The position numbers and the translations under genes were made by a program. A DNA stretch of 64,000 bases from Lingula anatina (lineage: Eukaryota; Brachiopoda; Lingulata; Lingulida; Lingulidae), in contig NW_019775644.1 of assembly GCF_001039355.2 (NCBI RefSeq), positions 104,849 through 168,848 of the forward strand, written 5' to 3'. Each line of letters begins with the position of its first letter. The stretch's first letter is position 1. The notes under the pieces are model-generated. The model saw only the letters and a program-made list of their open reading frames with translations, did no database searches and was not told where the DNA came from. Positions 35,120-47,780 of the stretch are shown piece after piece.

Positions 35120-37016
35120 TCTGTCTTTCCGGGGATATACAGCATACACCTGTAGACAAATGTACGGCAGTAGTCAAAGTTGCAGAATTTGGCTGGGGGG
35201 GGGGGGGGGATGTCCCCGCTTACCCCACAGACTAGGAGAGATGATACATGTACGTGGCCCACTGTGGCCCCTGCTCTGGACGCCAACATTATATACTCGG
35301 TATATATTTGCCTTGTTCATTATATATTTACTAAATATCTGTTAAATTATTCATTCATTTAAACGTATTTACTTATTTGAACGTATTTATTGAATTATTT
35401 TTTTAATTTAAACGTAGTTATTTATTTTTTTGAACGTATTTATTTTTCTAGAAATTTTTCAATCTGTCTGCCTTATGTCGTTTCAAGTATTGGAACGGGT
35501 TTCAAGCATAATAGTTTATGCGCATAAAAAGACAAAAAAAATAATTTAAAAGAGAATATGAATGAAGGTGAGATTATTAGCAAAATACTAGGGATTCAGC
35601 ATTTCCTCCTGACCGTCCAAAAATGCACATTAACCCCGCACGCTATTGTCACTAGTCGTTAATAGAGCTCAATGACGTTTGAACTTGTAACGCTTCAGCA
35701 TGATTTCGTGTACCGTTGTGCATTGAAAAACAATCTTGTTTTGCAGACATAGACATTTGTTATTTAGCTAGAATCTCAGGGTTTTGTCAGGGTCTAATTT
35801 CAAAAGTGGGTAGTTGTTTTGTGTTTGCCATAAAAAAGGACATGAAAACATGAAGTACATGAACACCGCAATGTTAAGTCTTCTTTCTTATTAGACCACC
35901 AGTACTAGGATGATTTCATTAGAAATAGATCACCCAAGTTTGAAAAAAATTGTACATGTTTTTAGCTGAAAAGGTATACAGTATTATTTATTGACGCATC
36001 TCTTACTGAAATACAGTACATCCAAACAGTTCTGTATGGATGTTATTGATAAGAACGGGGAGGAAAATAAATTATTTTGAACAACTGCATGCATATTTTA
36101 TGAACAATAAACCATTCTGTTGAATGCGTTCACCCAGATGTATTATAAACGTGATGGAAAATTGTGAAATGCAACGCAGTAGCGCTAGGAAAAAAATAAT
36201 TTATATCTATCACAAGACAAGTAGGGCATGTCTGTTAACCCATTTTACAGGTATTACATGTATGTGGCGAGCTGCGAATACAAAGCCAACCCGAACTTTG
36301 CTAAAAATGTTGGCATTAAATTAAGGGTTAACTATTAATTTAATATGTAATTTCTATTTATGAGTGTGTTGATTGTTTTTTTTTTTTTTAAACCCAACTG
36401 GTTCTCTTTTATCCAGAAATAATTCGATTTTTGTCATGCTGCAGTGACCCCGAGATGCCTAAAAGCACTGTACATGTGAGTCTGATAAATTGATTTTCAT
36501 CCTTTATAAAGTTTCATATGTTATCTATTATCACTTTACTGGTAGAAATTTTTTATTCGTTGCGTGAAAAAGTGTTTTCAAGGATTCATGTTCATTTACT
36601 ACCTAGCTTTATTGCTACCTCAATTGATACCTCAGGTATACCGTATAACGATATAGCGCACTGTTTGCTGTCACAGTGTACGTTTCGTATCAAATGCACC
36701 AAGGAATTATAGTTCTCATTGTATGTTCCTCTAGAATAAATATGAAATATCGTCTTTTCATTTTAATGTTTTGATTTCTTTTCACAAGTGCGCCCTTTAA
36801 GTTTGAACTAGGTTTATCGCAGAACATGGAGCACTTAAGCTTGTCTTAGACAAAGATTTCCTGGCGGTGACTGACTTAATCCTCCGCGCACCTGTCTTGG
36901 CCCCGGGGTGTCAAGAACTGACCCGATAACATTATGCACAACCGCTTTATACATGTATAAGTGTACACGAAGGTGCAGGATTAAGGGGAGGGGGGTGCCG
37001 GTAGGTGCTGGGGAAT
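35120..37016. other. Intergenic, AT-rich
   Basis: A G run (35196-35209) and a low-complexity stretch with repeated GAACGTATTTA-like words (35360-35450) follow the GPCR. No gene seen. Confidence 0.5.
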
Positions 37017-37290
37017 GCAGGGGTGGATCCAAGATTTTTTAAAGGGGGGGGGGGGGGGTCTGCGGATGGGAAGCCAACCCTTCCTCCCCCTTGGCGTGGG
37101 GTTCGAAGCCCGGTTAAGGGACCCCAAAAAAAAAGATATTTGAGAGGGCGAACGGTTGAGAACGGTGATTAAGCCAGTCAAAATTAATTCTAATTTCAAG
37201 AGGGGACCATTGGTGTGAATTGTTTCAGAAATCTAAGGGGGTGGGGTCGGGATCTCCCTGACATCCCCCCCCTAAATCCGCCACTAAATC
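37017..37290 (+). mobile_element. MITE-like repeat with GGCGGATTTAG / GGTGGATCC ends, copy 1
   Basis: Starts CAGGGGTGGATCCAAGATTT and ends CCCCCTAAATCCGCCACT, imperfect inverted repeats. The interior contains TTGGCGTGGGGTTCGAAGCC and CAAGAGGGGACCATTGGTGT, shared with the inverted copy at 56659-56945 and in part with 6637-6765. No coding frame. Confidence 0.7.
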
Positions 37291-37847
37291 CGCCTTCATC
37301 CCGGGTGATATCAGGTTACCCTCATCCTGGAGCTTGATCTGTTCAACCACGACAGTCAAAAGTGCAAGTGCGCCTGCGCGTGTGTTGAGTGGGTGTCATC
37401 TAATATTACCCTCTGCGCTCATTTTAATTCTGCCTGGCAAGCACACTATGGTCACAGCCAAGCTAATTTAATTTTCCCTTCAAGTGCGATAAAGATATCA
37501 CATACTGGGAGGTCGGTGCCAACAAATGTCTACCTCTGTTGATAATATGCTTTTTTTACCCCCACCCTTTCTGCACTGCACATGTATTCTCTAAATGTAG
37601 ACAAGAACTAAAAGTTATACAAATATTTTTGCCTCAAGGACTGAGCTTCCAACTCCTCTTGTTAATTTTATTTTACCGTTTTCGTTAAATAACTACAGTT
37701 TGTTTATTTGTGTTTTGCTAAAATTAATTAAAAGGATCCCCAAATCATAATTATGACAGAGGACAGAGAAGAAGTAACATAGAGATAAAGACTGCTGTTT
37801 CCTAAACTAAGGAAAAAAAAACCCTGGCACGCATACCGATCCCGCAG
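37291..37847. other. Intergenic stretch before the tandem duplication
   Basis: Nothing recognised. Confidence 0.45.
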
Positions 37848-38219
37848 CAGCTCACAAGATTTTTTGCCAAGTTGACTTTGCCATTGTACCCTTCCCCGTT
37901 TATTCACTTGGTGGCACTCGGGACTTGTGCACGTGAACTTTTTTCTTTTATTCATAAAAGCCATTGTTCAATACAATGCGCGCCCTGTATTATGCCTAGT
38001 AGGCCTATATACCACACGCTTATTATTGCGAAATATCTATTCCGATGACAAAAATCCATTTCTCGAGTTTGGAATAAATGTGTCTCTTTATAGGGTATGT
38101 AATTGAGTGATTAGAGGATACAAATTTCGAGAACAACGTTTTTATCTCGTCTCCAAGTCCTTGGGACTAAACATTTGTGACATGGTTAGCAACGAAGCGA
38201 CAGTTATTGATTTAATAGA

Positions 38220-38468
38220 TTTAGGTCAGATTTTATGAATCGGTTGAGGCTGCATACTGAGGGCACGGCTGAGGACAAGCTTTATAACTAAGTGTCGCAA
38301 AATTCATGTGTGCTCATAGTGGGAAGTATTTTATAAGTGTCGTGTATTATTTGAAACCATTCTGTGAAGATAGGGCGCTGACTGGCTGCCTAGGCGGTGA
38401 AGACGGTTAAGACGCAGAGGAAAACCGGCTACACGATCAAATTTGAAAAAAAAAAAAAAAAAACTCAG
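38220..38468 (+). promoter_or_regulatory. Conserved upstream block and probable 5' non-coding exon of CD20-like gene 1
   Basis: Conserved between the two units and ends at CTCAG followed by GTAAGT (donor at 38469), a perfect splice donor also kept at 46520. The next acceptor is at 39636, just 7 bases before the ATG. The simplest model is a non-coding first exon spliced to the first coding exon. The start site is not defined. Confidence 0.55.
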
Positions 38469-39007
38469 GTAAGTTAAGATGACATCTCTACTACTACGTC
38501 CCTCGCTTTCTCTCTCTCTCTCTCCCTCTCTCTCACTCTCCTTCTCTCTCTCTATCAGCAGCGGAAGAAGAATTAAGGTAAACGTTTTATTATCTACACA
38601 CGTATTATTCTTCAGTTAATTGGTTCAAGAAAAAAAAAACGTAATTAAATAAGAAGTAGTATGGGACATGTATTGGTTGGGTAGTGGTGACTCCTGATAA
38701 AACTGAATTTTAGCGAATTTTATGAAGTGATATTCTCTCTTTGATGTCGCAAAGGATGTAAAACGGACATTGTAGGCTTGACAAAATGTTATACTGACGT
38801 TACATCATTTGAAAAATATATCAGCTATGAAAAAAAAATGGCGGACACAAACTGAAACACCCCTGGCCAACGCAACGTGGGTTTCTTTACTGTCGATTTT
38901 TGTCCGAGTTTGAGGGGGATAAATTAACGGTTTCTGTTAAGTGTAAACAAATATCAGATATTTCAGGAATAAAACGAAAGATAAAAATATCTTAACTTAA
39001 ACGTTAA

Positions 39008-39180
39008 GTTCAGGTATGATATCGACAATTACTTTCGCTTTGCCACACCTGTGTTTGCTATCGATGGTTTTATCGAACCCCGGATTTCGCATTGTGTCTG
39101 TCGCGCTATCGGAACAAAAGTAACCAAAACAGTGCGGCGTTGAATTTCATTTAAGCATCTTTCCAGTCGTTTATTTAAGT
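39008..39180 (+). promoter_or_regulatory. Highly conserved block in intron 1, unit 1
   Basis: Matches 47156-47327 with about six substitutions in about 158 bp, clearly better than the flanking intron. Contains GATATCGACAA and ATCGATGGTTTTATCGA. Candidate intronic regulatory element; function is inference. Confidence 0.4.
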
Positions 39181-39431
39181 CGCGAGTTAGCCGAAGGTGC
39201 AATTCTATGTGAAAAAAATAAGCATATTGTGTATTAGTAGTGGTACTTCTGAATAGTTCTTGAATTTAAAATTTAAACAAAAACAGTGTGGGTGTCATTT
39301 CTCATGGTAGATCTCATTTATATTTTTTGTTTATATCATAATCCTTTTTTTTCCTCTATTTATTCGTATTATTTAATTTCTACTTAAACATATGTATTGC
39401 GTGTATTTTGTTTATACGCAAGTATACTTGT

Positions 39432-39466
<35 letters not shown>

Positions 39467-39643
39467 GAGAGGATGAATCCTCGATCATTTTCTAAGCTAT
39501 AGTGGCAATTAAGTCCATGCGTGTATATAATGTTAACCGTAAATAATGGCAGTTTAAAAAGAATCAAGATAAACAATCAAAATAAACAATAAAACATCTA
39601 CAGCACACCGTTAATACACCACTATTTTTCTTTCAGACCCACA

Positions 39644-42600
39644 ATGCACGTGGGCCACAACCAAGTGGTTCCGGCGGGAGAGCGCCCAGACAATTTTCCT
39701 TACGGTTCCCTCCAATGTTTGGGTGGATTCCAGATTGCCCTGGGTCTCATTATAATAGGGTGTGGCGCGGCCGACCTCTATCTCAACTATTTTGAAACGA
39801 GCCAAAACTCCTTGACTTTAAATACCGAAAGGATTTATTATTATAGCTACTACTCCGGTTACTCGTTCTACACTTCGTACTCGTACTACACTTATACATC
39901 TGACCTGATTGGCACCTTTACAATGGCCAGTTTTCCGATATGGTGCGGTGCATGGGTAAGTTTTTATTTTATTTATTTATTTACTTTGATATTTTAAACA
40001 TTACCCTTAATTTATTCTACCTTTCTTACTTTTAAAGTATGCAGACGCAAAACTTAGCCAAGTCTTGGTATCTTGAACATGTAACAGTGTTTGTATTACA
40101 TAACTTACCTGCTCTTCTCGGATCATTAGCTGTTGGATACTTGTCCTGGAGTTTGATGGCTACAGGGGCGGATCCAGAGTTATTTTCTGACAGTTTTCCA
40201 AAATCTTTCTTGATCCATCCTCCATTTTTGACCGTCTTCCGACAGAAAAAAAATAGATACCCTATAATGCAAACTTGAAAATCTACTATCAACCAATTAA
40301 ACCCTAGCCTCTTTGATTGAGAGCAGTCGGCAATGTTTATCTTTTATAGTCTAAGACTAAATGTTGTAGAAAACTCTGACTTAAATCTCTCTCTCCTTTT
40401 CAGTTTTTCTTCACCGGTATTTTCGGCGCTTGCATCACAAAAGATCGTCAAGGTTCCAAACGATGTCTGGTGAGTGATATTAGTAATAATTTTCAAGATG
40501 CAAGGGTCAATTTATGGCTCACCAACGGAGTGTCAATTAAAACTGTTCCTCATTGTTCATTTTGCTTTGTACACATATATCTAAGCGGCACATCTAAACT
40601 GATGGGTTTTGAGAATCTGGTCATTCTATTGCCCGATCTTTACGTAAGAGAGTCATCTTGAAATACCCCCCCCCCCCATACTCCCACTCACACTAAAGAC
40701 AACCAATCAAATACCTACCATCGGCTGTGAAGAATTTTTAAAGTAATCTCCCATGCAGTGGCGTAATAACATGACGGATGGTTTTCCTACCAGAACATAC
40801 CAATACAGCTGTGTCGCTGACATATGTCACGCTCGGTTTGAACAGGTCTCTATATACTGAAGCAAATTTATGATGATATACAATGTATATATTATGTATG
40901 CTACTTTCACTTTCATTTTCCCTTGCAGCGTAACTCTTTCCAGGCATTTTCAATCTTCACAGCATTGATCTTCGGTCCGGTTGTGATGTTCATGGCGGGA
41001 ACCGTGCCTTTTCTCAGAGTAAGTACAGTGTATGACCCAAAGAGACAACATTTTTATTCTCTGACCAAAGGATTCGCTAGTAGTCAGTTATAAAATTCTT
41101 AATTTTGTATACTATTTTAAAAACAGCCGATATCAAAGGGGATAAACCATTAAACGCACTTTAAAGGGATAATAACTCTTCGTAAGAGATTATGAACAAC
41201 TCATGGAAATATAATATATTCTGTTTTACCACAAAGTTAAAGCTTTTATTCCGAAATCTGAGCTTGTCATCGGACCACATGATCTCCATAATACTCTGAA
41301 ATAATCTCTTAAAAAAACTTTTAGAAAAAAAAAAAAAAAAAAAAAAAAAACACATGGACTAACTTTGAATGTAAAAATGGATTCGTTGGTAAGTATTGGA
41401 ACATTGTTGCTTACTCTAGGAAAATCCATTTTTTTGTCAACATGAACAGCTATTGTCCCTTTAAGTATATGAACCACTTCTTGGGGGCCTTAAGTAGAAT
41501 ACAGAAAAACTGGCAATTATACCAGTACGTTGGAAACAAAAAGAAGCGAGTAATCGATATTCTAGACATGTAGTTTTATTGGGAATGAGCACTAGGTACA
41601 ACCCGTGCCATGACTAATGTGGGGTGGGGGTGGGGGTCTGGGTCTGTCGAATAGAGACCGAGCATTGGAAAATACTTCTTGACAGCTGTTCTCCAAATCA
41701 CTCCACGTCCATCGCTCTTGAAAACGCTTAATCTGCATTCGTCTAGGTTAAGTTTCATTGTTTAGTTGTTGGTTGGTGTCCATGCCAGAGTTCCGGTATG
41801 GCACCTCACCCTCCTAACAGAAACCCTGCCAAAATAACTGCGATTGTGCAGACGTCTTCAGAAACATGGCTTGCCATGCTCTTGTGAAATGTTGCAGTCA
41901 AGTTCCAAATGTCATGAATCGATTTTTTACGAGGAATGCGTCCTCTCTTTTCTGTGTGTGCTTTCATTCGGTAGACCATATCCAGTCATTCTTGCATTCT
42001 TGTTTGTTTAAGTATACCCGGTATATGATCTTAACCTCTGAATGGTCCTAATGGAACAACCCAACCTACTGGCTATTGGCTATTTGTTGGGTCAAAAAAA
42101 AAAAAAAAAAACCAAACAAACAAACAAAAAAAAAAAAACGCATCCCTCTCGCTTTGGAACCGCACATAAAATAATTCGTGTTTGGGTATTTCAGTAGGCA
42201 CTCTATGGAGGTCAATGTTCTACTAGTCAGATCTCATTTACAGGATAATCAGTTGCCCAGTTGTTATAAGTAAAATTAAATTTACTAGTACCCTTGTTGC
42301 AATATACTGTATATAATTAATGGTGAAAATGATTGATAGAGGCGGGTTTTAGCCATTATATTTCTCGTTCAAGCAGCAGTTGAAAACATGCGTTGATAAT
42401 ACCCCGTGCATTTATTTGCAGATCATTTCCTACACCGGGGGGAATATATACTTGTACGTGTTTATGGCGGCAGCGGGAGGGCTGGGCTTCATTGAGTGGA
42501 TAGTAGCCATCGTGTCCGCCTCTGTGTGCTGTTGCTGCTCGACCATAGACCGGCCAGAACCGGTATGTGTGGCTGTTCTATTCCAAAATACGTAATTTAA

Positions 42601-43366
42601 GTTAAATAAGAACTTTGTCAGCTGTTTTATGTTATAAGGGTGATGTAAATGTTCTTCTGACAACAGCTTAATATTAAAACACTTTTTACATCCAATATTT
42701 CCAATATATCCAATAAATGTTGGAGGTAAAAACTATTTCAATATAAAGCTGTTGTCAGAAGAAAAAATCACTTAATTTTAATTTAAAATGAAGACGAAAT
42801 TGTATTGATTGAAAGTAACGATTACTTTTTTCCATTTGGTATATTTAATAGTAAACACACACACAAACACACACACGCGAGAGAAAGAGAGAAATGGAGA
42901 GATGCATTATATACATTTAACATTTTAGTTTGGGTTTTTGCCATTTCAGCAAGTCATCTTCGTAGCGGGCAGTGCGCCGCCTCAGCCCAACGTCACAGTG
43001 ATAAGCACCGTCCAACAACAACAGCAACAACAACAGCAACAACAACAACCGCTGCCACCGCCGCCTCCCCCCATGGGATACTACCCACCATATGACCCGT
43101 ACCAGCCAGGCGGAGGGCCGTCCTACCATCCTCCAAATTACCAGCAAGCTGTTGCCGAAGCTAACTGGAGTGAAGAGAAACCGAAGCTTCCTGAGGCATT
43201 GCCCACGGAGAAAACTACTGTCACTAAGCGCCCTCCGAGTGCGCTGACTGAAAAGGAGAAATTAGAGGTTGAAGACAGTGACATCGAGGAGGAGGAGGTA
43301 GAAAATGCTGTCGCCCCGATTCATGCTGATTATGGTATGGCCCCGCCCACTGAAACCAAGCAGTAG
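39644..43366 (+). CDS. CD20/MS4A-like tetraspan membrane protein with polyQ/Pro-rich tail, gene 1
   Basis: Five coding exons, all joined in phase 0 with GT-AG borders: 39644-39955, 40404-40469, 40929-41018, 42422-42562, 42950-43366; 341 residues. Four membrane segments at residues about 24-48, 92-116, 131-153 and 165-192. The pattern fits the CD20-like family: LGGFQIALGLIIIGCG in TM1, FPIWCGAWFFFTGIFGAC in TM2 followed by a short basic loop, and GFIEWIVAIVSASVCCCC at TM4. The loop between TM1 and TM2 is very Tyr-rich (65-84). The cytoplasmic tail has 12 Gln, six Pro, PPYDPYQPG and PPNY (a PPxY-type WW-domain ligand), then an acidic stretch. Four Cys after TM4 could be palmitoylated. MS4A proteins act in membrane signalling and calcium flux; the role here is unknown. 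Confidence 0.85.
41165..41460. mobile_element. TTAA-flanked MITE, AGGGATAATA family, copy 2, in intron 3 of gene 1
   Basis: TTAA at 41161-41164 and 41461-41464. Starts AGGGATAATAAC and ends GCTATTGTCCCT; carries an A run (41325-41350), so it is inverted relative to 17762-18095. The second gene copy has the unoccupied site with one TTAA at 49583-49586. Confidence 0.85.
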
Positions 43367-43572
43367 CAGGATTCTGACAGTTGTTATGGCAACGTCAGTT
43401 CCATTGTCAAATCAAAACCCTTATATGGCGTCTGCGATATCAAATTACTAGCACATATACATGGCAATTTCTTCTTATTCTAAATAGTTTATACATGTAC
43501 ATGTACATGTTTAACATGCGGCGACTCAAGCACGTCAATGGATGCGTTCCCATTGCTACTGTTGGTCTACAT

Positions 43573-44736
43573 ACATTTTGTAGATTGACCAGCTCCTCAT
43601 GGACTCTTGCTGAATGTTATATGATTAACTGAATTTCACGCTTCTTTCAGCAGCGAAATGAAAAAGCTGCCCGAGGCCGAGTAAATCATCCCCTTGTTGC
43701 TCGAAAAGTCCCCCGGCGTCGGATCGATCTGCGTAGAGCGATAGTTTCATTGGGAGCACACCTATAAGTCGCTGAATTACTCTTTGATCTTCTTTTTTTT
43801 TGCACAAGGTCGAAACTTTCTGCTGTATTATGCCTAACACCGTTCACTGTTTGAGTTCCAATATTATCTTGTAACTCTCTTAAATATATATAAAAAGTCA
43901 CTGGTGAAATTAGGAGCTTAGAACTCAAAGTTATGTGTGTGTGTATTTTTCCAACAATTTAGAGGTGGGATACTGATACTTTAGGGATTAAGAAAACTGT
44001 TCTTAGGCCTGTGGAGTTTAAAATAATCTTTTCTGTTAATTTTCGTTCGTGCTGTATCGAGTCTAAAATCGTGGTGTGCCTTAAATAAACGTTCCTATAA
44101 TATGGATCTACAAGCTTATTTCGTATAAATGTGTACAACATGTAACGCCCCCAGCTGCAGAAATGACAGGTGTTTTATAGACAGGCTAGTTGGAGCTCAA
44201 ATTTTATTTTAACAATGTGTGAACAAAGGGGCATTATCACAATTTTTCCCACAAGGCCATTCTCGGACATGTGAAATTATATCAAGGAACCGTGAAATGA
44301 TCACCGACCAACATGAATATACTTGTCCTTGGTTTATATTAAACTGGACCGTTGAAAAGTTCACGCTGACATGACAACCGATCACGTGGTGGTTATACAT
44401 GTACATGTACACCGAAGTAGACCGAAAACGATTGTTGAATGGATTGCGCCCTATTTTGTCGCTGTTTTGAGGACACGTGGCTGGACACGGTTGCGTTCCC
44501 TGGTGCGGAATAAAAGAAGCATTAACTTGTGCAGTTAAGGCAAATGTATCGTTAACTTATTTTCATAAATGGCGTAAAATATATACACAAAGCTATATTT
44601 TGTATTCCAGAGGTATATGTACAGTATATGTGTGTGAAATTCAGAGAGCTCAACTATACGGATGATTTACATATAACTGAAAATAAATAAACATAATATG
44701 TGTGTGGGGTTTACTTATTTATTCAATTTAAATCTC

Positions 44737-44770
<34 letters not shown>

Positions 44771-45503
44771 CTGAAATGATACACTCATCATTATTATGCT
44801 ATGCTTCAAGCAACTCCTGACAGAATATCACTAGGGTTTTAAAAAAAATTGTGTTGTACACACGTACTAAGAAGTTTGCCGTGTATTGCCTAGCCTACCC
44901 TCAGCAAAACGCACATATTTTCAGAAATAGTGATTTTAGACGGTAGATTCACTCAGAAACAAAGACAAACTAATTCGTTGCCGATAGCACCAGCAGATAA
45001 CAGCACCATACAGAGTCTGATTAAAAACTTTCATGGCAATTGAAGAACTTTTACCACTGTACAATGGAGTCTAAAAAGCACTTGGCACAAATGTGAAACT
45101 GCCCAGTGCAAGGCCAAGAATTCAATCAGTATTATCAATCATATTATCAGATTCTACATAAATTGACTGACAATATCACTATTCAGTATTTTTTAACTAA
45201 TCTCTTCAAAATTCCTATCATCATTTAATATAATAATGCAAAATTATTCTTTCAGATTGCTATTTATTTTAAATTTTAATGCTGCATCTGTTCCCAAATA
45301 ATCTTGTAGAAAAGGAAAAATGCAAATAAGAAGTTGAAGACCAATTTTACCTACATTATTCAATTATTTGAATATAAAAAGAATAAGATTACGATTTAAC
45401 AAATTAAAATAATCTTTCATGAACTCTTTCATGAATAACATATTAAACAATATTAAAGTTATAAATTAGTGGTAATGGCAGCCTTATCACTTTATGGTAA
45501 AGG
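43573..45503. other. Spacer between the two tandem units
   Basis: No gene seen. A CT microsatellite lies at about 44733-44770. Confidence 0.5.
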
Positions 45504-45577
45504 AGCTGTCGTGGCTGCGTGGTAACTCTGCTGACATACATATGGGCGGACTCTCGGACGCTGGTTCGAGTCACAGC
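45504..45577 (+). repeat. tRNA-like sequence (tRNA pseudogene or SINE head)
   Basis: A 74-base unit bounded by GCTGT (45504-45508) and ACAGC (45573-45577). An A-box-like TGGCTGCGTGGT at 45512-45523 and a good B box GGTTCGAGTC at 45563-45572 have the spacing of a Pol III internal promoter. The T stem does not pair well, so it is not a working tRNA. Confidence 0.35.
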
Positions 45578-45725
45578 ATCTACCGTATGATTCTTTTTTG
45601 CCAGAATTAATTTTTAAAAATTGCCATTGATTACAAAAGTCCTTTTATCGGGCACACGTTTTGTTTTTTATGCCCCTCCTTTCATATCTTGGGAACTTGC
45701 TTCTCAAGACTGTTCATATGTTCAT

Positions 45726-45835
45726 ACAGTACCCAGGGTAAGTCAGCAGTCGACATTTGAAAGAGTAAAGACTACTCAATACTAAAACTGCTGAGGTGTG
45801 AACAGCTGTGGACGTCTTCGTGCTCCAAACGAATA
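45726..45835 (+). repeat. Repeat shared with 55634-55740
   Basis: Contains CAGCAGTCGACATTTGAAAG and AGAGTAAAGACTACTC, then GAGGTGTGAACAGCTGT, in the same order and spacing at both places, about 90% alike. Confidence 0.8.
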
Positions 45836-46269
45836 AAATGTAAAATGTTAACGATAACTCTAACATAAGTTGGTCCCTCTGAAAAAATGTGGTACGCACA
45901 AATATTGCGCCACTGATACCACAGCAGCTCACAAGATTTTTTCTCCAATTTTACTTTGCCATGATACCCTTTCCCCTATATTTAATGGACGGCACTCAGG
46001 ATTTGTGCACATGCACTTCTTTCTGTAACCTGTAATAGTTATTGTTCAATACAATGCGCGCTCTGCATTATGTGCAGTTCATACCGCGCGGGCTTAGTAT
46101 TGCAAAACATTTACCCCGACGACAAAAAAATTTTCGATTAATGGCTGATTAATGGATGATTAATGGATGCAAATCTCGAGAACAACTTTGTTTAATGTCT
46201 CCAAGTCTAAACAGTATCGCCCTCGTGACATGTTTACCAACGAAGCGATAATCATTGATTCAACAAAGA

Positions 46270-46519
46270 TTTAGGTTAGATTTTATGAATCGGTTGAGGC
46301 TGCATACTGAGGACACGGCTGAGGAAAAACTTTATAACTAAGTGGCGCAACATTCATGTGTGTTCATAAGTGGGAATTAGTTTATACGTGTTGTTTATTA
46401 CCTGAAACCATTCCGTGAAGATACGGCGCTGACTGGCTGGCTAGGCCGTGAAGACGGTTAAGACACAGAGGAAAACCGGCTACACGTTCAAATTTTGAAA
46501 AAAAAAAAAAAAAACTCAG
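46270..46519 (+). promoter_or_regulatory. Conserved upstream block and probable 5' non-coding exon of CD20-like gene 2
   Basis: Matches 38220-38468, including GTTGAGGCTGCATACTGAGG, GAAAACCGGCTACACG and the donor CTCAG|GTAAGT at 46519/46520. The next acceptor is at 47773, 7 bases before the ATG. Confidence 0.55.
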
Positions 46520-46859
46520 GTAAGTCAAGATGACATCTCTACTACTACGCCCCTCTCCTCCTCTCCCTCTCTCTCTCTCTTTCCCTGTCTCTCTTTCAGC
46601 AACAGAAGAAGAATTAAGGTAAACGTTTTATTATCCCCGCACGTATTATTTTTCAGTTAATTGGTTCAAGAAAAAAAAAGCGTAACTGCATAAGAGGTTG
46701 TACGGGACATGTATTGGTTTAGGTGTGGTGACTCCTGATAAAACTGTGTTTTGATCGAATTTAACGTAGTAATAGTCGCTCTTTGATATAACAAAAAATG
46801 TAAAATGGACATTGTAGGATTGCCAAATCCAACAATATATCAGCTATGCAAAAAATAAA

Positions 46860-47096
46860 AAAATTAATGGCGGAAAAAAACTGAAATACCCCTAGCCAAC
46901 GCAACGTACCTTTCTTTACAGTCGATTTTTGTTTAAGGGGGATAAATAAATGGGTCATATCTTAAGTGTAAAATGAAAAGAAAAATGGCGGACTCAAACT
47001 GAAACCCCCCTGGCCAACGCAATGTAGCTTTCTTTACTGACGATTTTTGTCCGAGTTTGAGGGGATAAATTAACGGGTCATCTGTTAAGTGTAAAA
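46860..47096 (+). repeat. Internal tandem duplication of about 115 bp, unit 2 only
   Basis: The stretch ATGGCGGA...CTGAAA.CCCC...CCAACGCAA...GTCATCT-TTAAGTGTAAA occurs twice here and once at the matching place in unit 1 (38837-38948). Confidence 0.7.
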
Positions 47097-47155
47097 AAAT
47101 ATCAGATAGCTAAGGAATAAAACGAAAGATAACAATATCTACACTCAAACGTTAA

Positions 47156-47327
47156 GTTCAGGTGTGATATCGACAACTACTTTCGCTTTGCCACACCTGT
47201 GTTTGCTGTCGATAGTTTTATCGAACCCCGGATTTCGCATTGTGTCTGTCGCTCTATCAGAACAAAAGTAACCAAAACAGTGCGGCGTTGAATTTCATTT
47301 AAGCATCTTTCGGGTCGTTTTTTAAGC
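47156..47327 (+). promoter_or_regulatory. Highly conserved block in intron 1, unit 2
   Basis: Partner of 39008-39180. Confidence 0.4.
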
Positions 47328-47583
47328 CGCCAGTTAGCCGTAGGTGCAATTTTATGTGAAAAAAACGACTTTCAGCGTATAGTGTATTAGTTGTAGTATT
47401 CTGAATAGTTTTTGAATTAAACATTTTGCGGACGAAAACAGGGTAGGTGTAATTTCTCATAATATAAATCACATTTATATTTTTTCGTTTAGACCATAAT
47501 CTTTTTGCTATTTATACGTATAATTTAATTTGCACTTAAACATATGTATTACCTGTGTTTTTGTTTATACACCAGTATACTTG

Positions 47584-47624
<41 letters not shown>

Positions 47625-47780
47625 TGGGACATCGATCATTTTCTAAGGTAGTGGCAATTACAGTAAGTCCATACGTGTATATAATGTTCACCGTAAATAA
47701 TGACAGTTTATGAAAATCAAAATAAAATGAAAGATCCACAGCACACCGTTAATGCACCACCATTTTCTTTCAGACCCACA

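Larger units (their letters stand above)
37848..43572 (+). repeat. Tandem segmental duplication, unit 1
   Basis: Colinear with 45922-52457: both begin at AGCAGCTCACAAGATTTTTT, include the same upstream block, all exons and the 3' UTR, and stop matching after GTTGGTCTACAT. Unit 1 is about 5.7 kb, unit 2 about 6.5 kb; the difference is mostly insertions in unit 2 introns. Confidence 0.9.

Noticed and set aside
36233-36332. TTAACCC ... GGGTTAA pair resembling a tiny TTAA element
   Set aside because: Only 7 bp of inverted repeat and no second copy in the window; AT-rich chance pairing is enough.
42938-43366. Reading exon 5 as a separate small gene starting at an ATG in the intron
   Set aside because: The ATG lies in the splice acceptor region (CCATTTCAG); the five-exon model explains both copies better.
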